A model generated the notes under the pieces. It saw nothing but the letters and a program-made list of their open reading frames with translations. It was not told the DNA's origin and searched no databases. Made by a program: the position numbers and the translations under genes. From Butyrivibrio proteoclasticus B316 (GTDB lineage Bacteria > Bacillota > Clostridia > Lachnospirales > Lachnospiraceae), in contig NC_014388.1 of assembly GCF_000145035.1 (NCBI RefSeq), forward strand, positions 77,501 to 141,500: a DNA stretch of 64,000 bases, written 5' to 3'. Every line of letters begins with the position of its first letter. Positions within the stretch are counted from its first letter, which is position 1. Positions 1-9,633 of the stretch are shown in pieces.

Positions 1-705
<705 letters not shown>

Positions 706-797
706 AAAGAAGGTTAGGAACAAGAAAGAGGTTAGGATTTAGATTATCAGTGTTCGGTTTTGAAGATACAAGCATAAATTAAAAAGTTTAAAATAAT

Positions 798-845
798 AAG
801 TGTCGTAGCAAAGATGTATGATTTCTCTGTTACGACACTTTTTTA
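798..845 (+). terminator. Rho-independent terminator of the rRNA operon
   Basis: The arms AAGTGTCGTA (798-807) and TACGACACTT (831-840) form a perfect 10-bp stem with a 23-nt loop, followed by a T run at 839-844. It closes the rRNA operon directly after the 23S gene and may also stop the convergent gene at 909-1316. Confidence 0.85.
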
Positions 846-908
846 TTATTGTAAAATACTCTACTATTGATACTTGATTGCTGTAAATACTTATATCATT
901 TTTGGGGA

Positions 909-1316
909 TTATTGTAAAAATCTCATGCCATTATTTTTTGATTTTGGAAGAATTTTTTCAACTTTCTCTATATCTTCAGCTTCTGTTTCCTTGAATTTAT
1001 CGACAATATCCTTTCTACAGTCAGGACACAATTTTCCTGACGAGACGGGTTTGCCGCATCTGTCGCAAACAGCCCCTAGATTAACAGCATTGGATGAGAT
1101 AAGTCTTTCTTCGCGGACCCATTTTATCAATGTGTTAATTGGTACGCCCGTTGCCAGAAAAACTTCTTTTCCTTCAGCACCAGGATATTGATCAAGGAAT
1201 TTTTTAACAAGTTGAAATTGAGCTTCATCTGTACGACGACATTCCGGGCAAAGGATATATCCGTAGCCCGGGTACTGAAATACTCTATGGCAAGTCGCGC
1301 AGTTTTTTAATTCCAT
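909..1316 (-). CDS. YvyF/TIGR03826-like zinc-ribbon and helix-turn-helix protein
   Basis: The 135-residue protein has an N-terminal CxxC...CxxC zinc ribbon (NCATC near residues 6-10, CPEC near 24-27). A helix-turn-helix-like segment (ATGVPINTLIKWVREERL) follows, then a second CxxC...CxxC ribbon (CDRCGKP...CPDC). This order is that of the flagellar-operon protein family TIGR03826 (B. subtilis YvyF), of unknown biochemical role, usually encoded beside flgM. Here it stands alone next to an rRNA operon, with no flagellar genes in view, so a flagellar role cannot be confirmed. It could equally be a general zinc-binding transcription accessory protein. The start is the first ATG of the frame. The assignment rests on motif order only. 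Confidence 0.7.
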   Translation of the reverse strand: MELKNCATCHRVFQYPGYGYILCPECRRTDEAQFQLVKKFLDQYPGAEGKEVFLATGVPINTLIKWVREERLISSNAVNLGAVCDRCGKPVSSGKLCPDCRKDIVDKFKETEAEDIEKVEKILPKSKNNGMRFLQ

Positions 1317-1666
1317 ATTATCTATTACTCTTTGCTATTAAGAACTATCTTTTAAGTTCCGATTAACAGAATCCAAAATATTACATTCTCTCATTTAAAA
1401 GATAATCCCATAAAAACATGGTGTCAATTAATAATCGGTATAATTATTCATAAAACAAAATTAAATAGTGTCCGATTATATAAGACGATTATATTATATT
1501 TAATATATTGTTAGACGAAAAAGAAAAATACTTAAAATTTTCTAAAATAGATAAGTAAAGAGCACTACATGAAGAGAAGAGAAAATAAGAAAGATGTATA
1601 TTTATCCTGTGCGTATTATATGCGCTAAATATATTGAGAATGTAGCTGATTACAAGGAGAAAAGGT
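1317..1666. other. Intergenic region between divergent genes, AT-rich
   Basis: This 350-bp stretch separates the start of the minus-strand zinc-ribbon gene from the start of the GH39 gene and should hold both promoters. It is very AT-rich, with several TATAAT-like strings and a short imperfect repeat (CGATTATATAAGACGATTATAT near 1472-1493). A good ribosome binding site (AAGGAGAAAAGG) lies at 1653-1664 for GH39. I see no convincing paired -35/-10, RNA gene or ORF. Confidence 0.5.
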
Positions 1667-3169
1667 ATGAAAATGGGGAAAATTACAGTAGATCCAAACT
1701 GCAGGATAAAGTTTAACAATAATGTGGACTACTGTGTTGGTACAGGTCGATTAGGGCTTGCGCTCACTGAAGAATATTTAAAAGAGCTGGAATTTGTTCA
1801 GAAGATGATAGGCTTCTCATATATAAGAGGCCATGGTCTTTTTTCTGATGATGTCTCTATTTATCATGAATACGAAGAAAATGGAGAAACAAAAGTAGAA
1901 TATAACTATACTTATATTGATAGAATTATTGATAGCTATCTAAAGCTTGGTATAAGGCCGTATTTGGAACTTGGTTTTATGCCCGGGCAGCTTGCAAGCG
2001 GAACTCAGACTATTTTTTATTGGAAGGGAAATACCACACCGCCCAAGGACTACAAGAAGTGGACAGACATGGTGATTGCTCTTCTGGTGCATCTCAAAAA
2101 GCGCTATGGAGAAGAGGTTACAAGCTGGCCTATCGAAGTCTGGAATGAACCAAATCTTCCTGGATTCTGGTACAAAGCGGATATGGAAGAATATTTTAAG
2201 CTGTTCAAAGAAACATTTCTGGCAATTAAAGAATATGACTCACGGTTTAAGGTAGGTGGACCAGCAATTTGCGGAGTTAATGATGCCGTGTGGATTAAAG
2301 CTTTTCTTTCTTTTTGTAAAAGGGAAGGACTTCGTCCTGATCGGATAACAAGGCATCATTACACAGTTGAATTCCCTGAGCGAATTGGACATTATGACTA
2401 TTCCAAGTTGGAAGACTCTGAGATGCGTTTTGCGAACCTAAAGTCTACAAGGGATATTGTGGATTCTTACGATGAATTTAAGGGACTTCCAATCCACCTT
2501 ACAGAATTCAGCACATCATACACACCCAAAGGGGTAATCCACGATACCAATATCAATGCAGCTTATCTTGCACGACAATTATCGAGACTCGGTGATGACA
2601 ACGAAGCATATTCTTACTGGACTTTCGGTGATGTGTTTGAGGAACAGGGGGTACCGGATTCTCTTTTCCATGGAGGATTTGGAATGGTAGCAGCAGGTAA
2701 TATACCAAAGCCTACCTTTTGGACTTTCTATTTTTATAAACAGCTCAAGTTATTCAGCGATGAATGTGTTTATAGAGATGATAACGCAGTTATAGTCAAA
2801 AAAGACAATGGCTACTCTGGAATCCTGTGGAATATTGATGAGGAAGATGAAATCAGGGAACTTTTGATGGAAGTGACAGATAGTTCAGATTATACGCTTA
2901 TTACAAAAACAGTTGATGAAAACTGTTGCAATCCATTGAAACTCTGGCATGATATCGGCGAACCGGCTTATCCAACGCATGCAGAGACTGAGCTAATTAA
3001 GAGCGCTGCGTGGCCATTGACAGAAAGTACAGTTATATCAGCAAAAGACGGAGTTGTGAGTAGTCAGATTACTGTAAACAGAAATGGAGTAGTATATTTT
3101 ACTCTCACAAAGAGGCAGCTTACATCGGATCGCGGATATGATTATGACAAGGTAGTTTCCTACCACTAA
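1667..3169 (+). CDS. xynB: GH39 beta-xylosidase
   Basis: Glycoside hydrolase family 39 enzyme that releases xylose from the non-reducing end of xylo-oligosaccharides by a retaining mechanism. The 500-residue length matches the family. The acid/base is E161 in EVWNEPNLPGFW and the nucleophile is E280 in HLTEFSTSY, close to E160 and E277 known for the Thermoanaerobacterium XynB. The (beta/alpha)8 barrel occupies roughly residues 30-360, followed by a beta-sandwich domain. There is no signal peptide, so it should act in the cytoplasm on imported xylo-oligosaccharides. The ribosome binding site AAGGAG lies about 9 nt before the ATG. It appears monocistronic. Some GH39 enzymes act on other substrates, so xylosidase is the likely but not certain activity. 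Confidence 0.9.
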   Translation: MKMGKITVDPNCRIKFNNNVDYCVGTGRLGLALTEEYLKELEFVQKMIGFSYIRGHGLFSDDVSIYHEYEENGETKVEYNYTYIDRIIDSYLKLGIRPYLELGFMPGQLASGTQTIFYWKGNTTPPKDYKKWTDMVIALLVHLKKRYGEEVTSWPIEVWNEPNLPGFWYKADMEEYFKLFKETFLAIKEYDSRFKVGGPAICGVNDAVWIKAFLSFCKREGLRPDRITRHHYTVEFPERIGHYDYSKLEDSEMRFANLKSTRDIVDSYDEFKGLPIHLTEFSTSYTPKGVIHDTNINAAYLARQLSRLGDDNEAYSYWTFGDVFEEQGVPDSLFHGGFGMVAAGNIPKPTFWTFYFYKQLKLFSDECVYRDDNAVIVKKDNGYSGILWNIDEEDEIRELLMEVTDSSDYTLITKTVDENCCNPLKLWHDIGEPAYPTHAETELIKSAAWPLTESTVISAKDGVVSSQITVNRNGVVYFTLTKRQLTSDRGYDYDKVVSYH

Positions 3170-3174
3170 TATAC

Positions 3175-3357
3175 TTAGCGACAAGGAATTTGTTTAACAT
3201 GTTTTAGTATTTTAATTATTGTGTCCAGATAATTACTGCCTGAAATCATTTCAAGTTCGTCATCGGTCAGCTTAATACCGGAACTACTTAGTTTTTTTAA
3301 TGCTTCATCAGCACTTTTTGAATTTTCGATATCCTTAATTAAATTGTTCATATCCAT
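3175..3357 (-). CDS. Nif11-like leader peptide / orphan RiPP or bacteriocin precursor
   Basis: The 60-residue peptide has an N-terminal part (about residues 1-41) resembling Nif11-type leaders (TIGR03798): an acidic amphipathic helix, a LTDDELEMISGS motif and a double-glycine-like GS cleavage site at residues 40-41. The predicted core is 19 residues (NYLDTIIKILKHVKQIPCR): cationic, helical, with one Cys and no Ser. The start is supported by GGAGG about 8 nt upstream. Family knowledge says such leaders are cut by PCAT-type C39 peptidase transporters and recognised by modifying enzymes. None is encoded nearby, so export or modification would need distant genes. It converges on the GH39 stop with only 5 bp between them. 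Alternatives are a signalling peptide or a decayed precursor. Confidence 0.6.
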   Translation of the reverse strand: MDMNNLIKDIENSKSADEALKKLSSSGIKLTDDELEMISGSNYLDTIIKILKHVKQIPCR

Positions 3358-3538
3358 GATTATTCCTCCGTTAATATAAGGATGGTTTATTAAATACTAC
3401 AATAATTATTACGATAATACGAGAATTAGAGCATTAGATTATTGTGAAAAAAATATGAAATAGTAATTAAAGAACGAGGCTTTCTTGCTTTTTCTGATAG
3501 AATAGTAGGAATGAAAGTTAGGGAATGGTTATAGATCA

Positions 3539-5392
3539 ATGAATATTTTAAACGTAGAAAATGTATCAAAAACATATATGTCCAAGCCTGTTCTCAGTGA
3601 TGTATCGGTGGGAATAAGCGATACGGACAAGATAGGTGTGGTTGGAACCAATGGTACAGGCAAATCAACTCTTTTATCGATAGTTGCAGGGGTTACAGAG
3701 CCTGATAGTGGGCAGATAGTTGCAAATAATGGGCTTAGAATTTCATATCTTCCGCAGAACCCTGTGTTTGACATGGACAAGAGCCTTTTGGAAAATATAG
3801 CAGACACAATTTATGCAGGAGGCGATCATTGGGACAAGATGGGCGAGATCAAGGCTAATCTCGCCAAGTTTGGAATAGATGATCCGGAGTGCAATCCATC
3901 TATTTTATCCGGTGGACAGAAAAAGAGAGCTGCGCTTGTAGCGGCAATCATGACACCATCAGATCTTTTGATCCTGGATGAGCCTACTAACCATCTGGAT
4001 TCCGGTATGATAGAGTGGCTTGAGGATTTCTTGCAGCATTTCAGAGGAGCACTCCTGATGATCACTCATGACAGATACTTTTTGGACGAAGTAACCAATC
4101 AGATTCTGGAGATCGATAAAGGCAGTGTTTATCGCTATGAATCAAATTATTCAGGCTTCTTGGAGCTTAAGCAGCAGAGACTTGATTATGAGCAGGCTGC
4201 GGAGAGAAAAGCCCAATCGCTTTATCGCAAGGATCTGGCCTGGATGCTCAGAGGTGCAAGAGCCCGTTCTACCAAGCAGAAAGCTCATATTCAAAGATTT
4301 GAGGAGCTTCGTGACAGGCAAAAGCCAGAAGAGGAGAGATTTGTAGAGCTCAGTTCGCTTCCCAGCAGAATGGGGAATAAGACAATTATCCTTGAGAATA
4401 TATCTAAATCCTATGAAGGGAAGAAACTTTTTAAAGACTTTTCCTATACCTTCAATAAGCTTGACAGAATAGGAATAATCGGGCCTAACGGCTGTGGCAA
4501 ATCTACATTTTTAAAATGTATTATTGGCATGGTAGAACCTGATACAGGCACGGTAGAGATTGGCCAGACCATCAAGATAGGCTATTTTGGACAGGAAAAT
4601 GAAGCCCTTGATGAGAGCAAAAGAGTTATAGACTATATCAAGGATACTGCGGAGTTTATCAGGACTGCAGAAGGACTTGTTTCTGCATCTGTAATGTGTG
4701 AGAGATTTCTTTTTACACCGGATATGCAGTATGCGCCTATAGCTAAGCTCTCCGGAGGGGAAAAGAGAAGACTGTATCTGCTAAGGGTTCTGATGGAACA
4801 ACCTAATGTTATTATTCTTGATGAGCCTACTAACGATCTTGATATTCAGACACTCAGGATCCTGGAGGATTATCTTGACGGATTTGCAGGCATTATCATT
4901 ACTGTCAGTCACGATAGATATTTTCTTGACCGAGTGGTTACAAGAATTTTTGCTTTTGAACCTGATGGAAGCCTGTATCAGAGCGAAGGCGGCTATTCAG
5001 ATTATGTGGTTCACAAAAATGGGCTGGAAGATGCAGATGCTGCCACGGATTCCGGTAATAGGAAAAAGTCAGGAAATGCAAGTGGGAACAATAGTGCCGG
5101 CAGTAATAACGGTGACGATCAAGACGTGAAGTCCAATGGAAAATATCGAGCTCCGCGTGAAAAGACCAAGCTTTCCTATAAGGAGCAAAGAGAGTACGAC
5201 ACTATCGAAGAAGAGATTGAAAAACTTGAGCAAAAGAGTGAAGAACTTGAAGCTCAGATAGCTGAAGCTGCCACAGATTATCCAAGGCTGGTAGCTCTCA
5301 GTAAGGAAAAAGAAGAAGTAGATGCCGAAATTGAGCGTAAAATGGATAGATATGTTGAGCTGCAGGATATGGTTGATAGTTTTTCTAAATAA
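3539..5392 (+). CDS. ABC-F family ATPase (Uup/YfmR-like)
   Basis: A soluble duplicated ATP-binding protein of the ABC-F type, which acts on the ribosome rather than in a transporter. Two nucleotide-binding domains are intact: Walker A GTNGTGKST (about residue 37), signature LSGGQKKR and Walker B LDEPTNHLD in the first; GPNGCGKST (about 315), LSGGEKRR and LDEPTNDLD in the second. A low-complexity Ser/Asn/Gly linker (about residues 515-550) leads to a C-terminal coiled coil (about 560-617), the layout of Uup/YfmR-like members linked to stalled translation. No transmembrane segment is present. The SD is weak (AGGGA about 15 nt upstream). A resistance-type ARE ABC-F is less likely because the interdomain linker is not unusually long. 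Confidence 0.88.
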   Translation: MNILNVENVSKTYMSKPVLSDVSVGISDTDKIGVVGTNGTGKSTLLSIVAGVTEPDSGQIVANNGLRISYLPQNPVFDMDKSLLENIADTIYAGGDHWDKMGEIKANLAKFGIDDPECNPSILSGGQKKRAALVAAIMTPSDLLILDEPTNHLDSGMIEWLEDFLQHFRGALLMITHDRYFLDEVTNQILEIDKGSVYRYESNYSGFLELKQQRLDYEQAAERKAQSLYRKDLAWMLRGARARSTKQKAHIQRFEELRDRQKPEEERFVELSSLPSRMGNKTIILENISKSYEGKKLFKDFSYTFNKLDRIGIIGPNGCGKSTFLKCIIGMVEPDTGTVEIGQTIKIGYFGQENEALDESKRVIDYIKDTAEFIRTAEGLVSASVMCERFLFTPDMQYAPIAKLSGGEKRRLYLLRVLMEQPNVIILDEPTNDLDIQTLRILEDYLDGFAGIIITVSHDRYFLDRVVTRIFAFEPDGSLYQSEGGYSDYVVHKNGLEDADAATDSGNRKKSGNASGNNSAGSNNGDDQDVKSNGKYRAPREKTKLSYKEQREYDTIEEEIEKLEQKSEELEAQIAEAATDYPRLVALSKEKEEVDAEIERKMDRYVELQDMVDSFSK

Positions 5393-5448
5393 ATAACTAT
5401 TGCCAATTCGAACAGCTGTTCTTATAATGTTAGGTAGTGAGGTACAAT

Positions 5449-7605
5449 ATGGAATTATTAGAACAGCTCAACCATGCTCAAAAAGAGGCTGTAATTAGTA
5501 CAGAAGGATATATTCGGGTAATAGCAGGTGCTGGAAGTGGCAAGACCAGAGCGCTTTCCACGCGCTTTGCATATCTTGTTAATGGCCTTGGCATTATGCC
5601 GGGGCATATTCTGTGCGTTACATTTACCAATAAATCTGCCAACGAGATGAGACAGCGAATACATGCACTTACCGGAGACAATGATACTGGGTATATCAAT
5701 ACCTTTCATGGATTTTGTGTATCGGTTCTTCAGGAAGATTCTCATGCAGTGCAGTATCCCAAGAATTTTCTGGTTCTTGATAATTCCGATATTGATGATA
5801 TGCTCAAGATCATCTATGAAGAGAGAGGGCTGTCTCTTAGAGATATGACCTTTAGTTCAGCTCGAGATATGTTTGAGATCAGGAAGCTCTTCGAGGAACC
5901 TGAGTACTATTTAGATATGCTTACAATGCCGCTTGAAACGCTCAAGGATAAATATGATCAAGCGACAGAAGTTAAGGATATCTTGTTTTATGGCTATCTC
6001 TATCAAGAGAAGAAGTGCTTTGGACTTGATTATAACGACCTTATCAAGTTTACTCTTTATATATTCAGGGAGAATCCGGACATCAAGCTTAAATGGCAGA
6101 AAAGGCTTGAATACATTATGATCGACGAATTTCAGGATATTGACAGTCTGCAGTACGAGTTGATGGAGGTTTTGGCAGGTTATCACAAGAACCTGTTTAT
6201 AGTAGGTGATCCGGATCAGACTATCTATACATGGCGCGGAGCCAATGTTAAGTATCTCTTGGACTTTGATCAGAACTTTCCTAGTGTTAAGACTATCATG
6301 ATGAATGATAATTACAGGTCAACTCCACAGATACTTTATGCTGTCAATTCTCTTATAGACAAGAATCGCTATAGGATTAAAAAGGATCTGTTGCCTACTA
6401 TTGCAGAAGGGGAGAGTGTCCTGTGCCATCTTGCCCCTAATACCACAGAAGAGGCTGACTGGATAACCGGTGAAATTCTTGTTCTGAAGGGTCTTGGCGT
6501 TCAGTACAAGGATATTACAATTTTATATAGAGCACATTATGTTACCAGAACTATAGAGGAAGGACTCATGAAAGAGAAAATTCCTTACACGATATATTCT
6601 GGAGTTCAGTTTTTTGGAAGGACAGAAATCAAGGATGCCCTGTGTTACCTTAGAATGCTGGTTTACAGGGATGATATTTCTTTTCGCCGTATTGCCAATG
6701 TCCCCAAGAGGAATCTTGGTAAAAGAAGGATGAGCTTTCTGGAACAATACGCTGCAGATAACAAGTGCTCTCTGTATGCTGCTTTGCATGAAAATCTGGA
6801 TAATGAGCTGTTTAAAGGCACTAAGGCTGGGAAGTTCATTGACCTCATCGAGCATTTTGCAGCGAGCTATGAAGGACTTCCTGTGTCTGAAGTTCTGGCC
6901 AAAATATTAAATAACAGTGGTTATGAAGAAATGCTCAGAACAGAGGGAGCTCAGGACAGACTTGATAATCTTGCGGAGCTCAAACAGTCTGTATTTGAAT
7001 ATGAAACTACCTGTGGAGAAGAAGTTGGTCTTGAAGATTACCTCAAGCATATTGCGCTTTTTACCAACGCGGATTCAGATGCCGGAGATCAGGACAAAGT
7101 AAGACTTATGACTGTGCATGCGGCTAAGGGACTTGAGTTTCCTTATGTCTTCTTGTGCGGTATGAATGAGGGTATATTCCCTTCCAGAAAAGTTCGCACT
7201 TTGGAGGGAATGGAAGAAGAGAGAAGGCTGGCATTTGTTGCTATGACAAGAGCCCAGAAGAGACTCTTTATCACTGAGGCTGGTGGGAATACATTTGAGG
7301 GAATTCCCAGGTATCCCTCCAGATTTATCATGGATATAGATCCGGAATTGCTGGAATTTACCGAGAAACCTGATGACAATATGATCAAAGCTGTCAGGAA
7401 ATTTATAGATAATGACAGTAGGCACCTTAAGGGCGCAGAGAAGCTGAACCTATTGGAAAAGGGGCAGCGTGTAAAACATGCTATTCTGGGAATTGGGACA
7501 GTTCTTGATATAAATTTGGATGAGGAGAGTTATCTGATCAAATTCGATGAAATGGATACTCCGAGACAGATTTCAATGAAGGTTAACCTGGCAAAAGAAG
7601 ACTGA
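5449..7605 (+). CDS. pcrA: UvrD/PcrA-type 3'-5' DNA helicase (SF1A)
   Basis: ATP-dependent helicase for nucleotide-excision repair and clearing of replication obstacles. It begins with the Q motif LNHAQKEAV. Walker A is AGAGSGKT with K32, and motif II is DEFQDID with D226-E227. Motif III is GDPDQTIYTWRGA, followed by motif IV NYRST; motif V is TVHAAKGLEF and motif VI VAMTRAQ. At 718 residues it matches PcrA. The C-terminal RVKHAILGIGTVLDI segment is the Tudor-like domain that binds RNA polymerase in PcrA. I chose the ATG at 5449 because AGTGAGG lies 6 nt before it; an in-frame GTG at 5437 would add four residues. It follows the ABC-F gene by about 56 bp and may be co-transcribed with it. Confidence 0.9.
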   Translation: MELLEQLNHAQKEAVISTEGYIRVIAGAGSGKTRALSTRFAYLVNGLGIMPGHILCVTFTNKSANEMRQRIHALTGDNDTGYINTFHGFCVSVLQEDSHAVQYPKNFLVLDNSDIDDMLKIIYEERGLSLRDMTFSSARDMFEIRKLFEEPEYYLDMLTMPLETLKDKYDQATEVKDILFYGYLYQEKKCFGLDYNDLIKFTLYIFRENPDIKLKWQKRLEYIMIDEFQDIDSLQYELMEVLAGYHKNLFIVGDPDQTIYTWRGANVKYLLDFDQNFPSVKTIMMNDNYRSTPQILYAVNSLIDKNRYRIKKDLLPTIAEGESVLCHLAPNTTEEADWITGEILVLKGLGVQYKDITILYRAHYVTRTIEEGLMKEKIPYTIYSGVQFFGRTEIKDALCYLRMLVYRDDISFRRIANVPKRNLGKRRMSFLEQYAADNKCSLYAALHENLDNELFKGTKAGKFIDLIEHFAASYEGLPVSEVLAKILNNSGYEEMLRTEGAQDRLDNLAELKQSVFEYETTCGEEVGLEDYLKHIALFTNADSDAGDQDKVRLMTVHAAKGLEFPYVFLCGMNEGIFPSRKVRTLEGMEEERRLAFVAMTRAQKRLFITEAGGNTFEGIPRYPSRFIMDIDPELLEFTEKPDDNMIKAVRKFIDNDSRHLKGAEKLNLLEKGQRVKHAILGIGTVLDINLDEESYLIKFDEMDTPRQISMKVNLAKED

Positions 7606-7631
7606 GATTATTAATATATATAAACGCAAAC

Positions 7632-7666
7632 AAGCCACTTTCAGCAAGCTGAAAGTGGCTTTTAAA
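7632..7666. terminator. Bidirectional Rho-independent terminator
   Basis: The arms AAGCCACTTTCAG and CTGAAAGTGGCTT form a perfect 13-bp stem with a CAAG loop. T residues follow on the plus strand and an A/T-rich tract flanks it. It lies between the convergent helicase and flavoprotein genes and can serve both. Confidence 0.9.
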
Positions 7667-7678
7667 AAACAATAATAA

Positions 7679-9436
7679 TTATTTAGATGCATTTTCTCCG
7701 GCGATTCTTCCAAAGACTACAATATCAGCAACAGCGTTTCCACCAAGTCTGTTAGCGCCGTGGATGCCGCCTGTAACTTCTCCGCAGGCATACAGGCCAG
7801 GGATTGGGGTTCCGTCAGTTGAAATGACCTGCGCATCTGTATTGATCTTAACGCCACCCATACAGTGGTGTATTCCGGGACCTACATTAACTGCGTAATA
7901 TGGGCCGCTTGACAGGTCTGTAAGCGGAGTGCCTATATCCCTTGAAAAATCAGCATCTGTTCCGGAAGCTACGTATCCGGACCAGGTTTCAACAGTTTTG
8001 AGAAGGGCAGAAGTAGCATTTGAATCAAATTCCATAGCTGCAGCGAGATCTTCGAGAGTATCGCCCTTTACAAGATATCCGCTTTTATCCAGCTTCTTGA
8101 TAACAGCAGAGCCCTCATACATTTCCTCATTGGCAATCAGCCAAACATTTCCACCGGTCTGAGCAACCTCTGCAGCAGAAACTGCATCTCTAGTACCGGT
8201 TTCATTTGTGAAACGAACACCTTCTCTGTTGACAAGGATGGCACCATCGCCTCGAAGGGCTTCACCTACAAGCGCGCCATCGGTCGGGATAACAGTAGGA
8301 TGAAGCTGTATCTGTTCAAGATCAACGAAGTCTGCGCCTACTTCCCCAAGGAAATCTATTGCGTCACCACTTGCAGTGGCAACGTTGGTTGAGATATAGC
8401 CTGCAAGATCCGGACGGAGAGCGACTATTCTGTCCATGTTTCCGCCAAAACCACCGGTTGCAACGATGACAGCATTGGCATGGACGGTAATGTTTTCACC
8501 GTATTCGCCAATTCCACTAACACCACTGGCTTTACCGTCTTCCATTATAATCTTATTAACAGTAGCACCTGTTATTATTTCAACGCCCAATTCATCGAGC
8601 CTAACGCCCAGCGCAGATACAAGGAAGTTACCTACTGAAGTAACATTTCCTTCGGCATCTGTTGGTCTGTGAGTTCTCTTGGCACTAAGACCGCCCATGG
8701 TTCCAAGAGGACCGGATAGAGGAGCATTCTCTTTATCAAGCCAGTCTATTGCTTCTGACGTGTTCTCTGCCAGAGTTCTGACAAGTTCCGGATCGTTGAT
8801 CTCTTTACCGCTCTTCATTGTATCTTCAACGAAAAGATCAACTGAATCTTCTACACCTTGTTCTTTTTCGTAGTGAGTCTCGGCAGCATTCATACCGGAG
8901 CTTGCTCTGCTGGTATTTCCGCCAAGGATATCGCTTTTTTCAAGAAGAATGACCTTTTTGCCATTTTCAGCAACAGTGATGGCCGCTGTCATTCCAGCGC
9001 CTCCGCCTCCAACAACTACTACATCAGCAGTTGCCTCATAATCCTCAGAAGCAGCGTTTCCCTTATGACTACCATCAGCAACAATCCCAGCTTCAGCGAG
9101 AGCTGTATTTACAGCAGAAAGGAATCCTCTTGAACTGTAGGTTGCGCCTGAAATTGCGTCAATCTGGGTGTTCTGAGTTTTGAGTATTTTGGTGCGAAGA
9201 GCTTTGATAGCACTGCCGCCGATAGATGGAGTTTCGCCTTCGGTCTGATATGTAATGTCTGTGATAGTACCATCTTCAACAAATACTGATACCTTGATTT
9301 CTCCTGCGAAGCCATCGGCTGCTCCATCATATTGATGACCTTCATGTTCAACAACATAGGTGCTGCCCCAGATACAGAAAGCAACCAGTCCTACACAGGC
9401 TATACAGGATATAATTCTTTTAGATAGTGTGCTCAT
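7679..9436 (-). CDS. Exported FMN/FAD flavoprotein reductase (fumarate/urocanate reductase type)
   Basis: Probably reduces fumarate, urocanate or a related enoate outside the membrane as a terminal electron sink. Residues 1-29 form a signal or signal-anchor helix without a lipobox. Residues about 35-120 are an FMN-binding domain with DAISGATY at 93-100, the flavinylation motif in which T99 would carry FMN added by ApbE. Residues about 135-585 are the FAD_binding_2 domain, with the dinucleotide motif VVVVGGGGAGM near 138, ETGTRD carrying the catalytic Arg, and GIHHCMGGV. There is no haem-binding CxxCH, unlike Shewanella flavocytochrome c. Listeria-type extracellular electron transfer uses proteins of this layout. 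Substrate cannot be told from sequence. AAAGGA lies before the ATG. Monocistronic. Confidence 0.83.
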   Translation of the reverse strand: MSTLSKRIISCIACVGLVAFCIWGSTYVVEHEGHQYDGAADGFAGEIKVSVFVEDGTITDITYQTEGETPSIGGSAIKALRTKILKTQNTQIDAISGATYSSRGFLSAVNTALAEAGIVADGSHKGNAASEDYEATADVVVVGGGGAGMTAAITVAENGKKVILLEKSDILGGNTSRASSGMNAAETHYEKEQGVEDSVDLFVEDTMKSGKEINDPELVRTLAENTSEAIDWLDKENAPLSGPLGTMGGLSAKRTHRPTDAEGNVTSVGNFLVSALGVRLDELGVEIITGATVNKIIMEDGKASGVSGIGEYGENITVHANAVIVATGGFGGNMDRIVALRPDLAGYISTNVATASGDAIDFLGEVGADFVDLEQIQLHPTVIPTDGALVGEALRGDGAILVNREGVRFTNETGTRDAVSAAEVAQTGGNVWLIANEEMYEGSAVIKKLDKSGYLVKGDTLEDLAAAMEFDSNATSALLKTVETWSGYVASGTDADFSRDIGTPLTDLSSGPYYAVNVGPGIHHCMGGVKINTDAQVISTDGTPIPGLYACGEVTGGIHGANRLGGNAVADIVVFGRIAGENASK

Positions 9437-9633
9437 GAATCTTTTCCTTTCACAAACAAACGAAATAACATCTACATATAATTACTATAATACAAATCAA
9501 TAATTTTGTGACATCTTTTATCTAAAAATAATGTTTTGTTAACAATCTTTTTCTATGTATAGTCGCAAAATAGTCTTTTAAATTCTCGAAAAAACGACTA
9601 TCATTAATATAATGAGGAGGATTATAGCGGTAT

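Noticed and set aside
3539-5392. ABC transporter ATPase or antibiotic-resistance ABC-F
   Set aside because: No membrane partner gene is adjacent, and the linker and C-terminal coiled coil fit housekeeping ABC-F proteins better.
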